48,813 nt of DNA. Source: Acidobacteriota bacterium (GTDB taxonomy: Bacteria; Acidobacteriota; JAAYUB01). The stretch lies in NCBI GenBank assembly GCA_016935015.1, contig JAFGRT010000053.1:1-48813 (forward strand), given 5' to 3'. Position numbers and translations under genes: made by a program. Position 1 is the stretch's first letter. Each line of letters opens with the position of its first letter. The notes under the pieces were generated by a model. That model did no database searches. It worked only from the letters and a program-made list of their open reading frames with translations, and was not told where the DNA came from. Below are positions 1-8,100 of the stretch, in pieces.

Positions 1-589
1 ATTCACCCCGTGCCGGGCTGCCTTCGGGCCGGATATACCGCAACGCCACCAGTCGCCGGGACTCCAACTGCACAAGAGCCGACGGCGGGGCGTAAAAACG
101 TCCTTCGCCGTGGGCCACAGGGAGATGCAGCCGCCGCACGCCGCGGGTGAATACGGCCGGGCATTCCGCCTCGGCCGCCACGTCCACCCATCGGCACTGG
201 TAGCGATTGGTGGTATTGTATTCCAGGGAAACCTCGGCTGATCCGACACCGGGCGTCAGACCGGGGACCAGTCCCAGATTGACCATCACCTGAAAACCGT
301 TGCAGATGCCCAGCATGAGAGTATCGCGGGACACGAAGGCCAGAAATTCCTCCTGCAGGTTGTTGCGGATTTTATTGGCCAATGCCTTGCCGCTTCCCGT
401 ATCGTCGCCGTAGGAGAAACCGCCGGGAAAGGCGAATATCTGTGTCGTCGCCAGACGTTGGGGCTGCGCGATGATATCGTTGATGTGCACGATTTCGGCC
501 ACGGCACCGGCCTGGGTGAGGGCAAAACGGGTTTCCTCCTCACAATTGATCCCGTAACCGGTGAGCACGATGGCCCGCGGTGCCGCCAT
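1..589 (-). CDS. purQ: Phosphoribosylformylglycinamidine synthase, glutaminase subunit PurQ (partial, C-terminus outside window)
   Basis: PurQ releases ammonia from glutamine for PurL in the fourth step of purine synthesis (FGAR to FGAM). About 196 residues are present and the frame is open to the window edge, so only the last few dozen residues should be missing. Seen directly: an N-terminal class I amidotransferase strand (AIVLTGYGINCEEE), the PGGFSYGDD loop near residue 55, the nucleophile Cys96 in LGICNGFQ, and the His-Glu pair in AHGEG near the C-terminal end. I placed the start at the ATG at 589. It is 65 bp downstream of the purL stop on the same strand, so purL and purQ are probably cotranscribed. 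The family assignment is secure; only the length is unknown. Confidence 0.95.
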   Translation of the reverse strand, partial: MAAPRAIVLTGYGINCEEETRFALTQAGAVAEIVHINDIIAQPQRLATTQIFAFPGGFSYGDDTGSGKALANKIRNNLQEEFLAFVSRDTLMLGICNGFQVMVNLGLVPGLTPGVGSAEVSLEYNTTNRYQCRWVDVAAEAECPAVFTRGVRRLHLPVAHGEGRFYAPPSALVQLESRRLVALRYIRPEGSPARGE

Positions 590-654
590 GATGATTTCCT
601 TTCCAATAGATTTACCCTCGGCGCCGGTGACGCCGAATTTTCTTCTTGCCGTTC

Positions 655-3600
655 TCAGCTTTCGGGCTGGCCGAAGACCGCGCCGGCCAGATCGGTGGCG
701 GATGAAAACCGGCGAAAGCGGGAGCGGTAATGTTCCAGCATGTCGTCCACGTCACTTTCCAGTACCCGCCGGCCCTCATGCCCCGTGACGACGAAGCGCC
801 GGTTGTCCTGCACTTCACCAACACATGCCAGGGGGCAATCGCCCATGATGGTCTCGAATTCCGTCCGGCGGGCCGGGTCCACCGTAACCAGCAGGCGGCC
901 CTGACTTTCTGAATACAACAATTCATCATGGCGCAGCGCGCCTGTGGCCGGCACCCGCGCCAGGTCCAGTGTCAGGCCGAATCGGCCGGCCATGGCGGAC
1001 CGGGCCGCAGCCAGAGCCAGCCCGCCCCGCTCCAAGCTGACAGCCGAGGCTACCAGCCCATCTCGCAAGGCCTGTTCATACGCGTGATATAGCCGGGCGT
1101 TGGCAGCTGGATCCACCCAGGGCAATAAACGTCCGCTGAACGCCCTGCCCTGCAGCCGTTCGCCCATCTGGGTCAGATACTCGCTGCCGGCCCATTCCGC
1201 CGCCGTCAGGCCAAGCACGTAGACCAGGTCGCCCGGCATCTTGAAATCAAGGGTCTGACAACGCCGGACATCCGGCACGATGCCGATGGAAGAGATGAGT
1301 AGGGTGGGTGGCACTGAGATGAGCACCGGATTGAACTCATGATCGAATCCCCTGAAATCATTGAACATGCTGTCTTTGCCAGAGATGAAGGGCGTCCCGT
1401 ACGCCACGGCGACATTGTAGCAGGCCTCGGCGGCGGCCTTCAGCTGTGCCAGCCGAACGGGATTGTGGGAGTCACACCAGCAGAAATTGTCCAGCAGGGC
1501 CATCCGATCCAGAGTCCCCCCGACGGCCACGGCGTTGCGGATAGCGGTGTCGATGGCACAGGCCGCCATGCCGTAGGCGTCGATCTCGCTGTAGGACGGA
1601 TAAATCCCCTGGGACAAAACCACCCCGCGGTTCGACTCTGGCACCGGGCGGATGACCGTGGCGTTTCCGTTCACCCGGCCCGCCCCTTGTAACGGCTTGA
1701 TCACGGAGTTGGCCTGCACTTCATGATCGAACTGGGTGGAGATGAATTCGAAACTGGCGATGTTCAGGCGCTCCAGAAAGCGGTGAAACACGGCGCTCAT
1801 GTCCGCCGGCTCGGGGAATTCGGGATCCGGTGGACCCACCGGCGGTGTTTCGGTGTGCAGGACTTTTTGCGGCAGCCCGTCGTGCAAAAACACCATATCC
1901 AGATCGAAAACGATGCGGCCCTTGTAGCGGACCACTCCCCGACCGGAATCCGTAAACGTGCCGATGACCGTCGCCTCCACGCCCCGCCGCTGCATCAGCT
2001 CCAGAAACGGCGCCACCTTATCCGGCGGAATGGCCAGGGTCATCCGTTCCTGGGATTCGCTGATCCAGATTTGCCACGGCGCCAATCCCGGGTATTTCAG
2101 CGGCACCCGCTCCAGTTCCACCTCGAAGCCGCCCGATTCCCGGGCCATTTCGGCCACGGAACAAGACAACCCGCCGGCGCCGTTGTCGGTGATAGAGTGA
2201 TAAAGATCCTGCTCGCGTGCTTCCTTGATGATGGCGTCGGACATTTTCTTCTGGGTGATGGGATCACCGATCTGAACCGCCGTTGCCGGACTCCCTGCGC
2301 TGAGCGCTTCGGAAGAGAATGTGGCACCGTGGATACCGTCTCGCCCCACCCGCCCGCCGACCATGACCACCCGGTCACCGGGCTGTGCCTTTTTCGCCAC
2401 CCCCGGCTGCCCGTTGATGGTCCGCGGGATCAGACCGACCGTCCCGACGAACACCAGCGGCTTGCCCTTGTACCGTGGATGAAAATAGACGAAGCCCTGG
2501 GGCGTGGGGATGCCCGAACAGTTGCCGCCAACGTTCACGCCATGGACCACCCCTTCCATGATCCGGCGGGGCGAGAGCAGGACTGACTCCTCGTCGCGGC
2601 TGCGATACAAGGGCCGCCGGTCGTCTGGATCGGCAAAACAGAATCCGTATCGGTTGGCCACCGGCTTCGCCCCCATGCCAAATCCCATGGCGTCGCGGTT
2701 GACCCCGACGATTCCGGTCAGAGCTCCCCCGAAGGGATCCAGAGCGCTGGGACTGTTATGGGTCTCCACCTTGTCGGCAATCACCCAGTTTTCGTCAAAC
2801 AAGATGCCGCCGGCATTATCGGTGAACACGGATTCGCAAAAGTCGCGTGCGCCTTTTTTGTTTCGGATCCGCTCCGTGGCGCCGCGAATGAACTGCTTGA
2901 AGATCCCGGCATCTATTTCATCCAGCCGGGCGGCGAAGATCGTATGCTTGCAGTGCTCGCTCCAGGTCTGGGCGATGGATTCCAGTTCGATGTCGGTGGG
3001 GGATCGTCCCTCGTTCCGAAAATAATCCCGGATCACCTGCAGGGCGGGCCGATCCAGCGCCAGTGGACCCCGCCGGCTGCCGTCGGGATTGGCGATCCCC
3101 TCCCGGCCCAGCCGCAGAAGCTCCTCCCCGGAGAGATCCAGGGAAACTTCATCTACCTCACCAATCTCCTCCAGATGCACCACCGGCAGCCGGCGTCCCA
3201 TTCCCCCAGCCCGCCCGTATTCTTTGCGCGACAGCAGATTCATCCGCTGGATCAGCGGATTGTACAATTCCTGGCCCAAATGCCACGCAGCGCTGTCGTC
3301 CAGTGAACCCGCCACGAAATAGGTGGTGGAAGTAAAGATTGATTTTTCCGGATCCAGGCGGCGTCCCAGCAAATCTTCCAGCATTTCCCGGCAAGTGTGG
3401 GCCACGTTGTCGGTGACTCCCGGCAGAAAGCCGATTTCGATGGCATAATCGAAACTGTCCGGTACGAACGGAACGTCCACCCGAAAATCCTGGGTGACGC
3501 TCTGGGTCAGGGCCATCGCCGCCGCCTGAAGCTCATCGTCAGTCAGTTCGGCATTCAGCAGGTAATTGTCCGCCAGGCGCACCTCGTTCAGCGCAAAGCC

Positions 3601-3687
3601 AAGGCCCTGAAGCTTTTCCAGAAGCACGCGCCCCCGGGCGTCGGGGATGGAGTAGAAAACCTCGATCCGATGCGCTGCAGTTTCCAT
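655..3687 (-). CDS. purL: Phosphoribosylformylglycinamidine synthase, large subunit PurL with PurS-like N-terminus
   Basis: This is the ATP-dependent FGAM synthetase subunit that uses ammonia supplied by PurQ. At about 1010 residues it is much longer than the small PurL (about 600-740) of PurS/PurQ/PurL systems, but it lacks the fused glutaminase of the 1200-1300-residue enzymes. The first 170 residues look like two successive PurS-like segments, one starting RIEVFYSIPDARG and one YAIEIGFLPGVTDN. The linker motif SEHCKH follows, then two AIRS-type halves with DPFGGALTGIVGVNRD, GGNCSGIPTPQG and DNGAGGLSCSVAEMA. The ATG at 3696 touches a GGAAGG ribosome-binding site; the ATG at 3687 is 9 bases from it and is preferred. 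No separate purS is seen here, which fits an internal PurS role (inference). Confidence 0.93.
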   Translation of the reverse strand: METAAHRIEVFYSIPDARGRVLLEKLQGLGFALNEVRLADNYLLNAELTDDELQAAAMALTQSVTQDFRVDVPFVPDSFDYAIEIGFLPGVTDNVAHTCREMLEDLLGRRLDPEKSIFTSTTYFVAGSLDDSAAWHLGQELYNPLIQRMNLLSRKEYGRAGGMGRRLPVVHLEEIGEVDEVSLDLSGEELLRLGREGIANPDGSRRGPLALDRPALQVIRDYFRNEGRSPTDIELESIAQTWSEHCKHTIFAARLDEIDAGIFKQFIRGATERIRNKKGARDFCESVFTDNAGGILFDENWVIADKVETHNSPSALDPFGGALTGIVGVNRDAMGFGMGAKPVANRYGFCFADPDDRRPLYRSRDEESVLLSPRRIMEGVVHGVNVGGNCSGIPTPQGFVYFHPRYKGKPLVFVGTVGLIPRTINGQPGVAKKAQPGDRVVMVGGRVGRDGIHGATFSSEALSAGSPATAVQIGDPITQKKMSDAIIKEAREQDLYHSITDNGAGGLSCSVAEMARESGGFEVELERVPLKYPGLAPWQIWISESQERMTLAIPPDKVAPFLELMQRRGVEATVIGTFTDSGRGVVRYKGRIVFDLDMVFLHDGLPQKVLHTETPPVGPPDPEFPEPADMSAVFHRFLERLNIASFEFISTQFDHEVQANSVIKPLQGAGRVNGNATVIRPVPESNRGVVLSQGIYPSYSEIDAYGMAACAIDTAIRNAVAVGGTLDRMALLDNFCWCDSHNPVRLAQLKAAAEACYNVAVAYGTPFISGKDSMFNDFRGFDHEFNPVLISVPPTLLISSIGIVPDVRRCQTLDFKMPGDLVYVLGLTAAEWAGSEYLTQMGERLQGRAFSGRLLPWVDPAANARLYHAYEQALRDGLVASAVSLERGGLALAAARSAMAGRFGLTLDLARVPATGALRHDELLYSESQGRLLVTVDPARRTEFETIMGDCPLACVGEVQDNRRFVVTGHEGRRVLESDVDDMLEHYRSRFRRFSSATDLAGAVFGQPES

Positions 3688-3718
3688 AAGGGACATCCTT
3701 CCCGTCGGATTGCCTCAC

Positions 3719-3747
3719 AACATAGCAGGTGTTGACGGCGAGATCAA
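3719..3747 (-). promoter_or_regulatory. Candidate promoter of purL-purQ
   Basis: Reading the minus strand, TTGATC (3747-3742) and TATGTT (3724-3719) are separated by 17 bp. Each matches the sigma-70 consensus at four positions. The predicted start lies about 25 bases before the purL start codon. No purine riboswitch-like structure was recognised in the 150 bp leader region. Confidence 0.4.
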
Positions 3748-3839
3748 GGGTTATCGCCCGTTGCAGAGGTTCTCAGGACCATGCGCCCATGGTTTGAAAA
3801 ACGACATAATTATCTGGATTGAAACAGATTACGGAAGGC

Positions 3840-4994
3840 TCAATCCCGTTCGGATTTGTAGATCCAGCCGCCGCCCACCACCACTTCATCCCAATAGAAT
3901 ACAGCGGCCTGCCCCGGCGTGACGGCCGGTTGCGGCTCGGCAAAGGTCACCATGGCTCCGTTCTGACTCCAGGGGCTGATCTTGGCCCGGGCCGGATTGA
4001 ACCGCGAGCGGATCTTGACCTCCACGTCGATCTCCTCGTCGAGGGAAGGGGTGGCGATCCAGTTGCTGCAGGTGATATAAAAACGGCGGGAAAACACTTC
4101 ATCCTTGGTGCCAACAATGACCCGGTGTCGATAGGCGTCGATGGCCACAACATACAGCGGTTCGCCCACAGCGACGCCCAGTCCGCGACGCTGGCCGATG
4201 GTGAAACGGTGGATACCGTCGTGCATACCGACCAGGGTGCCGTCGGTGCGCACGATTTCGCCCGTCTGGGGTTGGGCGAACGATGGATACTTTTCAATGT
4301 ACCGCTCGATGAAACCGACATAGTCGTTATCGGGAATAAAGCAGACTTCCTGGCTTTCTTCCTTCTCGGCGACGGGCAGGTTGATGGCCCGCGCCAGTTC
4401 CCGTATCTCCGACTTCGACAACTCACCCACCGGAAAGACCGTATCCCGCAACTGATCTTGCTTCAACTGGAAGAGGAAATACGACTGATCCTTGGCCGCA
4501 TCCCGTCCTTTGTACAAGACGTACCGCTGCGTAATCTCATCGTATTGAACCATGGCGTAGTGACCTGTGGCCACCTTGTCCACGCCAAGGCACTGCGCGA
4601 AATGCCTGAGCTTGCTGAATTTCAGCAGGCTGTTGCAGAGGATGCACGGAGAAGGGGTCAATCCATTGATATAGTTGAGGACGAAAGGCTCCACCACACG
4701 GTGGCGGAACTCCTCGCTGTAGTTCACCATGTAGTGGCGGATGCCCAGCGCTCGCGCCACTTCGTGCGCATCGTTCTGATCGGACGGCGAACAAGTCGCC
4801 CCGCGACACTGGCTGGGGGTGAAGGTCGAGCGCTCGTCATAGAGGCGCATGGTCACCCCGATGACTTCGTATCCTTGTTTCAGCAAAAGGTAAGCGGCCA
4901 TGGCACTGTCTACCCCGCCACTCATGGCCACCAGAATTTTTTCTTTTCTTCTGTTGATGTCTGCTCTCTCCGGGCTACCTTGAATCTGCGCCAT
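3840..4994 (-). CDS. mnmA: tRNA-specific 2-thiouridylase MnmA
   Basis: MnmA thiolates U34 of the tRNAs for Lys, Glu and Gln, using ATP to activate the uridine and sulfur passed along a relay. The protein is 384 residues, normal for the family. Seen: the PP-loop SGGVDS at residues 25-30, the catalytic cysteine region PCILCN (Cys117/Cys120), the second conserved cysteine Cys218 in EESQEVCFIP, the tRNA-binding GHYA motif near 144, and the C-terminal barrel with a TIGQRRGLG segment. The start is the ATG at 4994; no strong ribosome-binding site precedes it, and about 15 residues precede the core. It has the same strand as purL but a 150 bp gap, and purL has its own candidate promoter. Confidence 0.95.
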   Translation of the reverse strand: MAQIQGSPERADINRRKEKILVAMSGGVDSAMAAYLLLKQGYEVIGVTMRLYDERSTFTPSQCRGATCSPSDQNDAHEVARALGIRHYMVNYSEEFRHRVVEPFVLNYINGLTPSPCILCNSLLKFSKLRHFAQCLGVDKVATGHYAMVQYDEITQRYVLYKGRDAAKDQSYFLFQLKQDQLRDTVFPVGELSKSEIRELARAINLPVAEKEESQEVCFIPDNDYVGFIERYIEKYPSFAQPQTGEIVRTDGTLVGMHDGIHRFTIGQRRGLGVAVGEPLYVVAIDAYRHRVIVGTKDEVFSRRFYITCSNWIATPSLDEEIDVEVKIRSRFNPARAKISPWSQNGAMVTFAEPQPAVTPGQAAVFYWDEVVVGGGWIYKSERD

Positions 4995-5121
4995 CGGAAA
5001 ATCGAGTCCTGCTCAGAAACAACGCAGGGCGTCACGAACGATTTGGATGTTCAACAGGTTAGCTGACGTTAACTCTTACCCGTTACTTATCAGTTGGACG
5101 TTCAAAAAACCGTCCTGATTC

Positions 5122-5151
5122 AAAAAAAAGAGCCGCCGCGGCGGCTCTTTT
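5122..5151 (-). terminator. Rho-independent terminator downstream of the subtilase gene
   Basis: An 18-base perfect GC-rich palindrome (5130-5147, GAGCCGCC/GGCGGCTC) is followed on the minus strand by eight T residues. It sits 30 bp after the stop codon of the protease gene. On the plus strand it is followed by only four T residues, so its main direction is minus. Confidence 0.9.
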
Positions 5152-5177
5152 CCCGATGATCGTCCGAACAGGTTCGG

Positions 5178-8100
5178 CTAGAATTGCGCTGGAACGGCGC
5201 TCAGAAAATCGCCCGTGTTGTTACCAAACAACTGGAAGGCGAAAACCGGTCCGGTGGCGGTAATGTGCAAAAAGCCGCTGGACTGGTCCTCGAGTGTACC
5301 GAACTCCTCCGCGGTCTGCAGCAGCCGCACCCATTTCACCCCGGGTTGCAGGGTGATCTGGGCGATCTGCCCGTTGGTGGAGCCGTCCGCCATATGCACG
5401 GAGATGGTGACGTCCATCGCCACATCAGTGGTGTTGATAACCGCCACACCGGTGAAATAATCCACCCCGCCCACCAGGCCGTTGGCCACCTGGGCGAAAT
5501 AGACATCGTTGGATCCCATGGCCTGTAACGGCAACGTCGACTCGTAGAGGCCGTTCACCGGATCGCCGAAAGTGAGACAGCCCATCAGGCTGCTGGAGGT
5601 GCTTTCCAGCTTCAGCCAACCGTTGCTGGATTCGCCGGCAGGCAAACCCAGTTCGGCATCCCGCCGGGTGACGATCTGACCGGCCGGCACCACCACCTGG
5701 AACGGATCGGCCAGGGGCGCTCCGGCTTCGTCGATGGCCGACAGGGTGACCGTGGCATCGGTATCGCCGACGTTGATGAGATTGACCTCGGTATAGTAGA
5801 TATCCGGCACGACGGTGATATGAGCGGCGTACAGGGTGGCGGCAGCCGAGGCGATGGGCAACAGATTCACCGAACTGAGGGAATCGTCTCCTTTTTGAAT
5901 GACGGCGTTCCCCACCAGGCCGGTGTCGGATTCCACCATCAGATAGCCGTCGAACAGCGCCTTGGCACCGAACAGTTCCGTCAGGGTCGTTCTCACAAAG
6001 CCGTGTGGCGGAATGGTCAGCGGCCCCGCCGTCTGCATGCCGGTACCGTCATAGCCGCTGAAATTCACCGTCGCTTCCGTCAAGGCGGTGTTGGCCAGAA
6101 AAATGTCGGTGGTATACCCGCCGGTGCCTTTCACCCGCGGGAAAATCCCATCGCTGACGGCGGTGGTGCCCACTTCGGCGCCGTCCAGCCCGGCCATGAA
6201 ACCTTCCGGAAAATACTGGGACAGGAAGAATCCCAACAGGCCGGGCTGGTCGCTCTCGGCCACCACCCAGGCGGCGGTGGCTTCGGTCATCCCCAGCAAT
6301 CCATCCGCCTGGTAGGCCCCCTGCCCGTTGGCCGGCCACGGCGTGGGCGCCGATTCCGCCAGCTGCACGCCCTGTCCGTCGTAGGCCTTGAATGTGACGT
6401 TGGCCGCCATGTCACCCGTATTGACGAAACCGTAGCCTTCGGTGGATTCGCCCGGGACAAAGGCCAGCCGCGGGAAATAAACCGTCTGGGCCGGACCCGG
6501 GGTGGGATCCTGCGGTTCGAAGCGCAGGGTCTGCCCTACCAGATCGAAGGCGTCGTCCTCGTCGAAACCCTCGTAAATCGGCTGGGACAAGGGGATGGGA
6601 ACCACGTCGCCGATGTACTGGGACAGGTCCGTTTCCGGGTACGTTTCCGTAACGGCCCCCGGATTCAGCCCGACCACGCATTTCCACTCCACCCCGAGGT
6701 AGTCGGGCTGGGTGGCGGACAGCGCGGCCCGATCCCAATGCATCTCGATGGCGCCATCGGGGAACAGGGTGACGGAGAACGTATGAACCCCCAGCGGCCC
6801 CATCTGGCTCCACTGCCCCAGCCAGGCGTAATTCACTTTGAAATAGGTCTCGTCCCCCTCAGTGGTGATCTTGTTGTCGCCGGGCGCCTTGGCCAGATCC
6901 GTGAACAGGATGGCGATGCGGGGCATGTTGCGCAGGTGGGCGATGGGGTTGCGTTCCATGTAGGAATAGCCTGCCTGGAAGGTAATGTTGCCGTCGGAAT
7001 TGACATAGCAGCCGTCATATTCCTCACCGTAGAAGGGGAAGACGAACCCCTCCGGAAATTCCACGTAGACCGCGTCATCATCGTTGAGGTTGCCCGGCGA
7101 ATCGGCCGAATCGGCCTGGGTAAACGTGATTTCATTGGACTCGATGACGTTGCTGATGTTGCCGGCGCCATCCTCCACATAGAGGTACATCTTGTAGGTC
7201 TCACCGGTAATGGTCGCCGCCTGGCATTGCCAGATGGGGACGTGGATCAGTGACAGAAATCCTGACTCGAATTCAAAGAACGTGTTCAGGTCGAATGGAT
7301 CCCCAAACACCGGAAAACGGGCCGGCAGCATGTTCACCCGCTGACCGTTGATTTCGGGCAGAACCCACATGTACTGGATATCCAGATCGGGATCATCGTA
7401 ATTGAACTGGATATCGATGTCCACGTAGTATGGGTAGTCCGGATACTGCCGATCCTCGTCAATCTCCAGATTGGCGATCGCCGGCGCCGAGCCGGGGGCC
7501 ACGGGTAGCTGGAACATGCGGGTGACGGGATTGCCGTTGGTGGGCACGATTTCCAGGGAGAAATCGAGCAGGGTGCCGGGATCCATGCTGGACGCCACCG
7601 AGAACATGTAGGGAGCGGCGTTGGTGGCGCTGGACAAACCGCCCAGAACGCCGTAGTTGCCGTTGGGTGTCCCCACCGTCACGCCGTCCGTGGCACAGGA
7701 CAGGGTCGCGGTGGTGGTTCCGGCGCTGGACAGGCCGGTGTTTTCGATTTCCACATCCAGCTGGACGGCATCGCCCGGCTCGATAATGCCGTCGCTGTTG
7801 GGATCATAAATGGTGGTGGACTCTATGTTGATCATGACCGAGTCCTGCACGGCCACGCCGCCGGTGACGACCAGGCCGAAGCCCTGGGTGAAATTCATGG
7901 CGAAGCCGGGCACATTCCAGCCGCGCACCCGCACGACGTAATTCCCGGCGGCCGGGTTGCGCAGCAGGACGCCCTCCAGGTTGTTCAGCGCGTCCCGCCC
8001 TACCGGATCGGGTTCCGATTCACGTTGGTCGTCGATAGTCAGGTCGTTCCACTGGTTTCCCTGGTAGACCGTATTGTCGGGAGCGACGATTTCCAGATCC

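Noticed and set aside
286-606. Open frame of 106 codons on the minus strand near the left edge
   Set aside because: It is a shifted frame over purQ; the purQ frame has the catalytic Cys, His and Glu motifs and continues past the window edge.
5820-7253. Plus-strand open frame of 477 codons
   Set aside because: Antisense to the S8 protease gene; the product has no recognisable domain.
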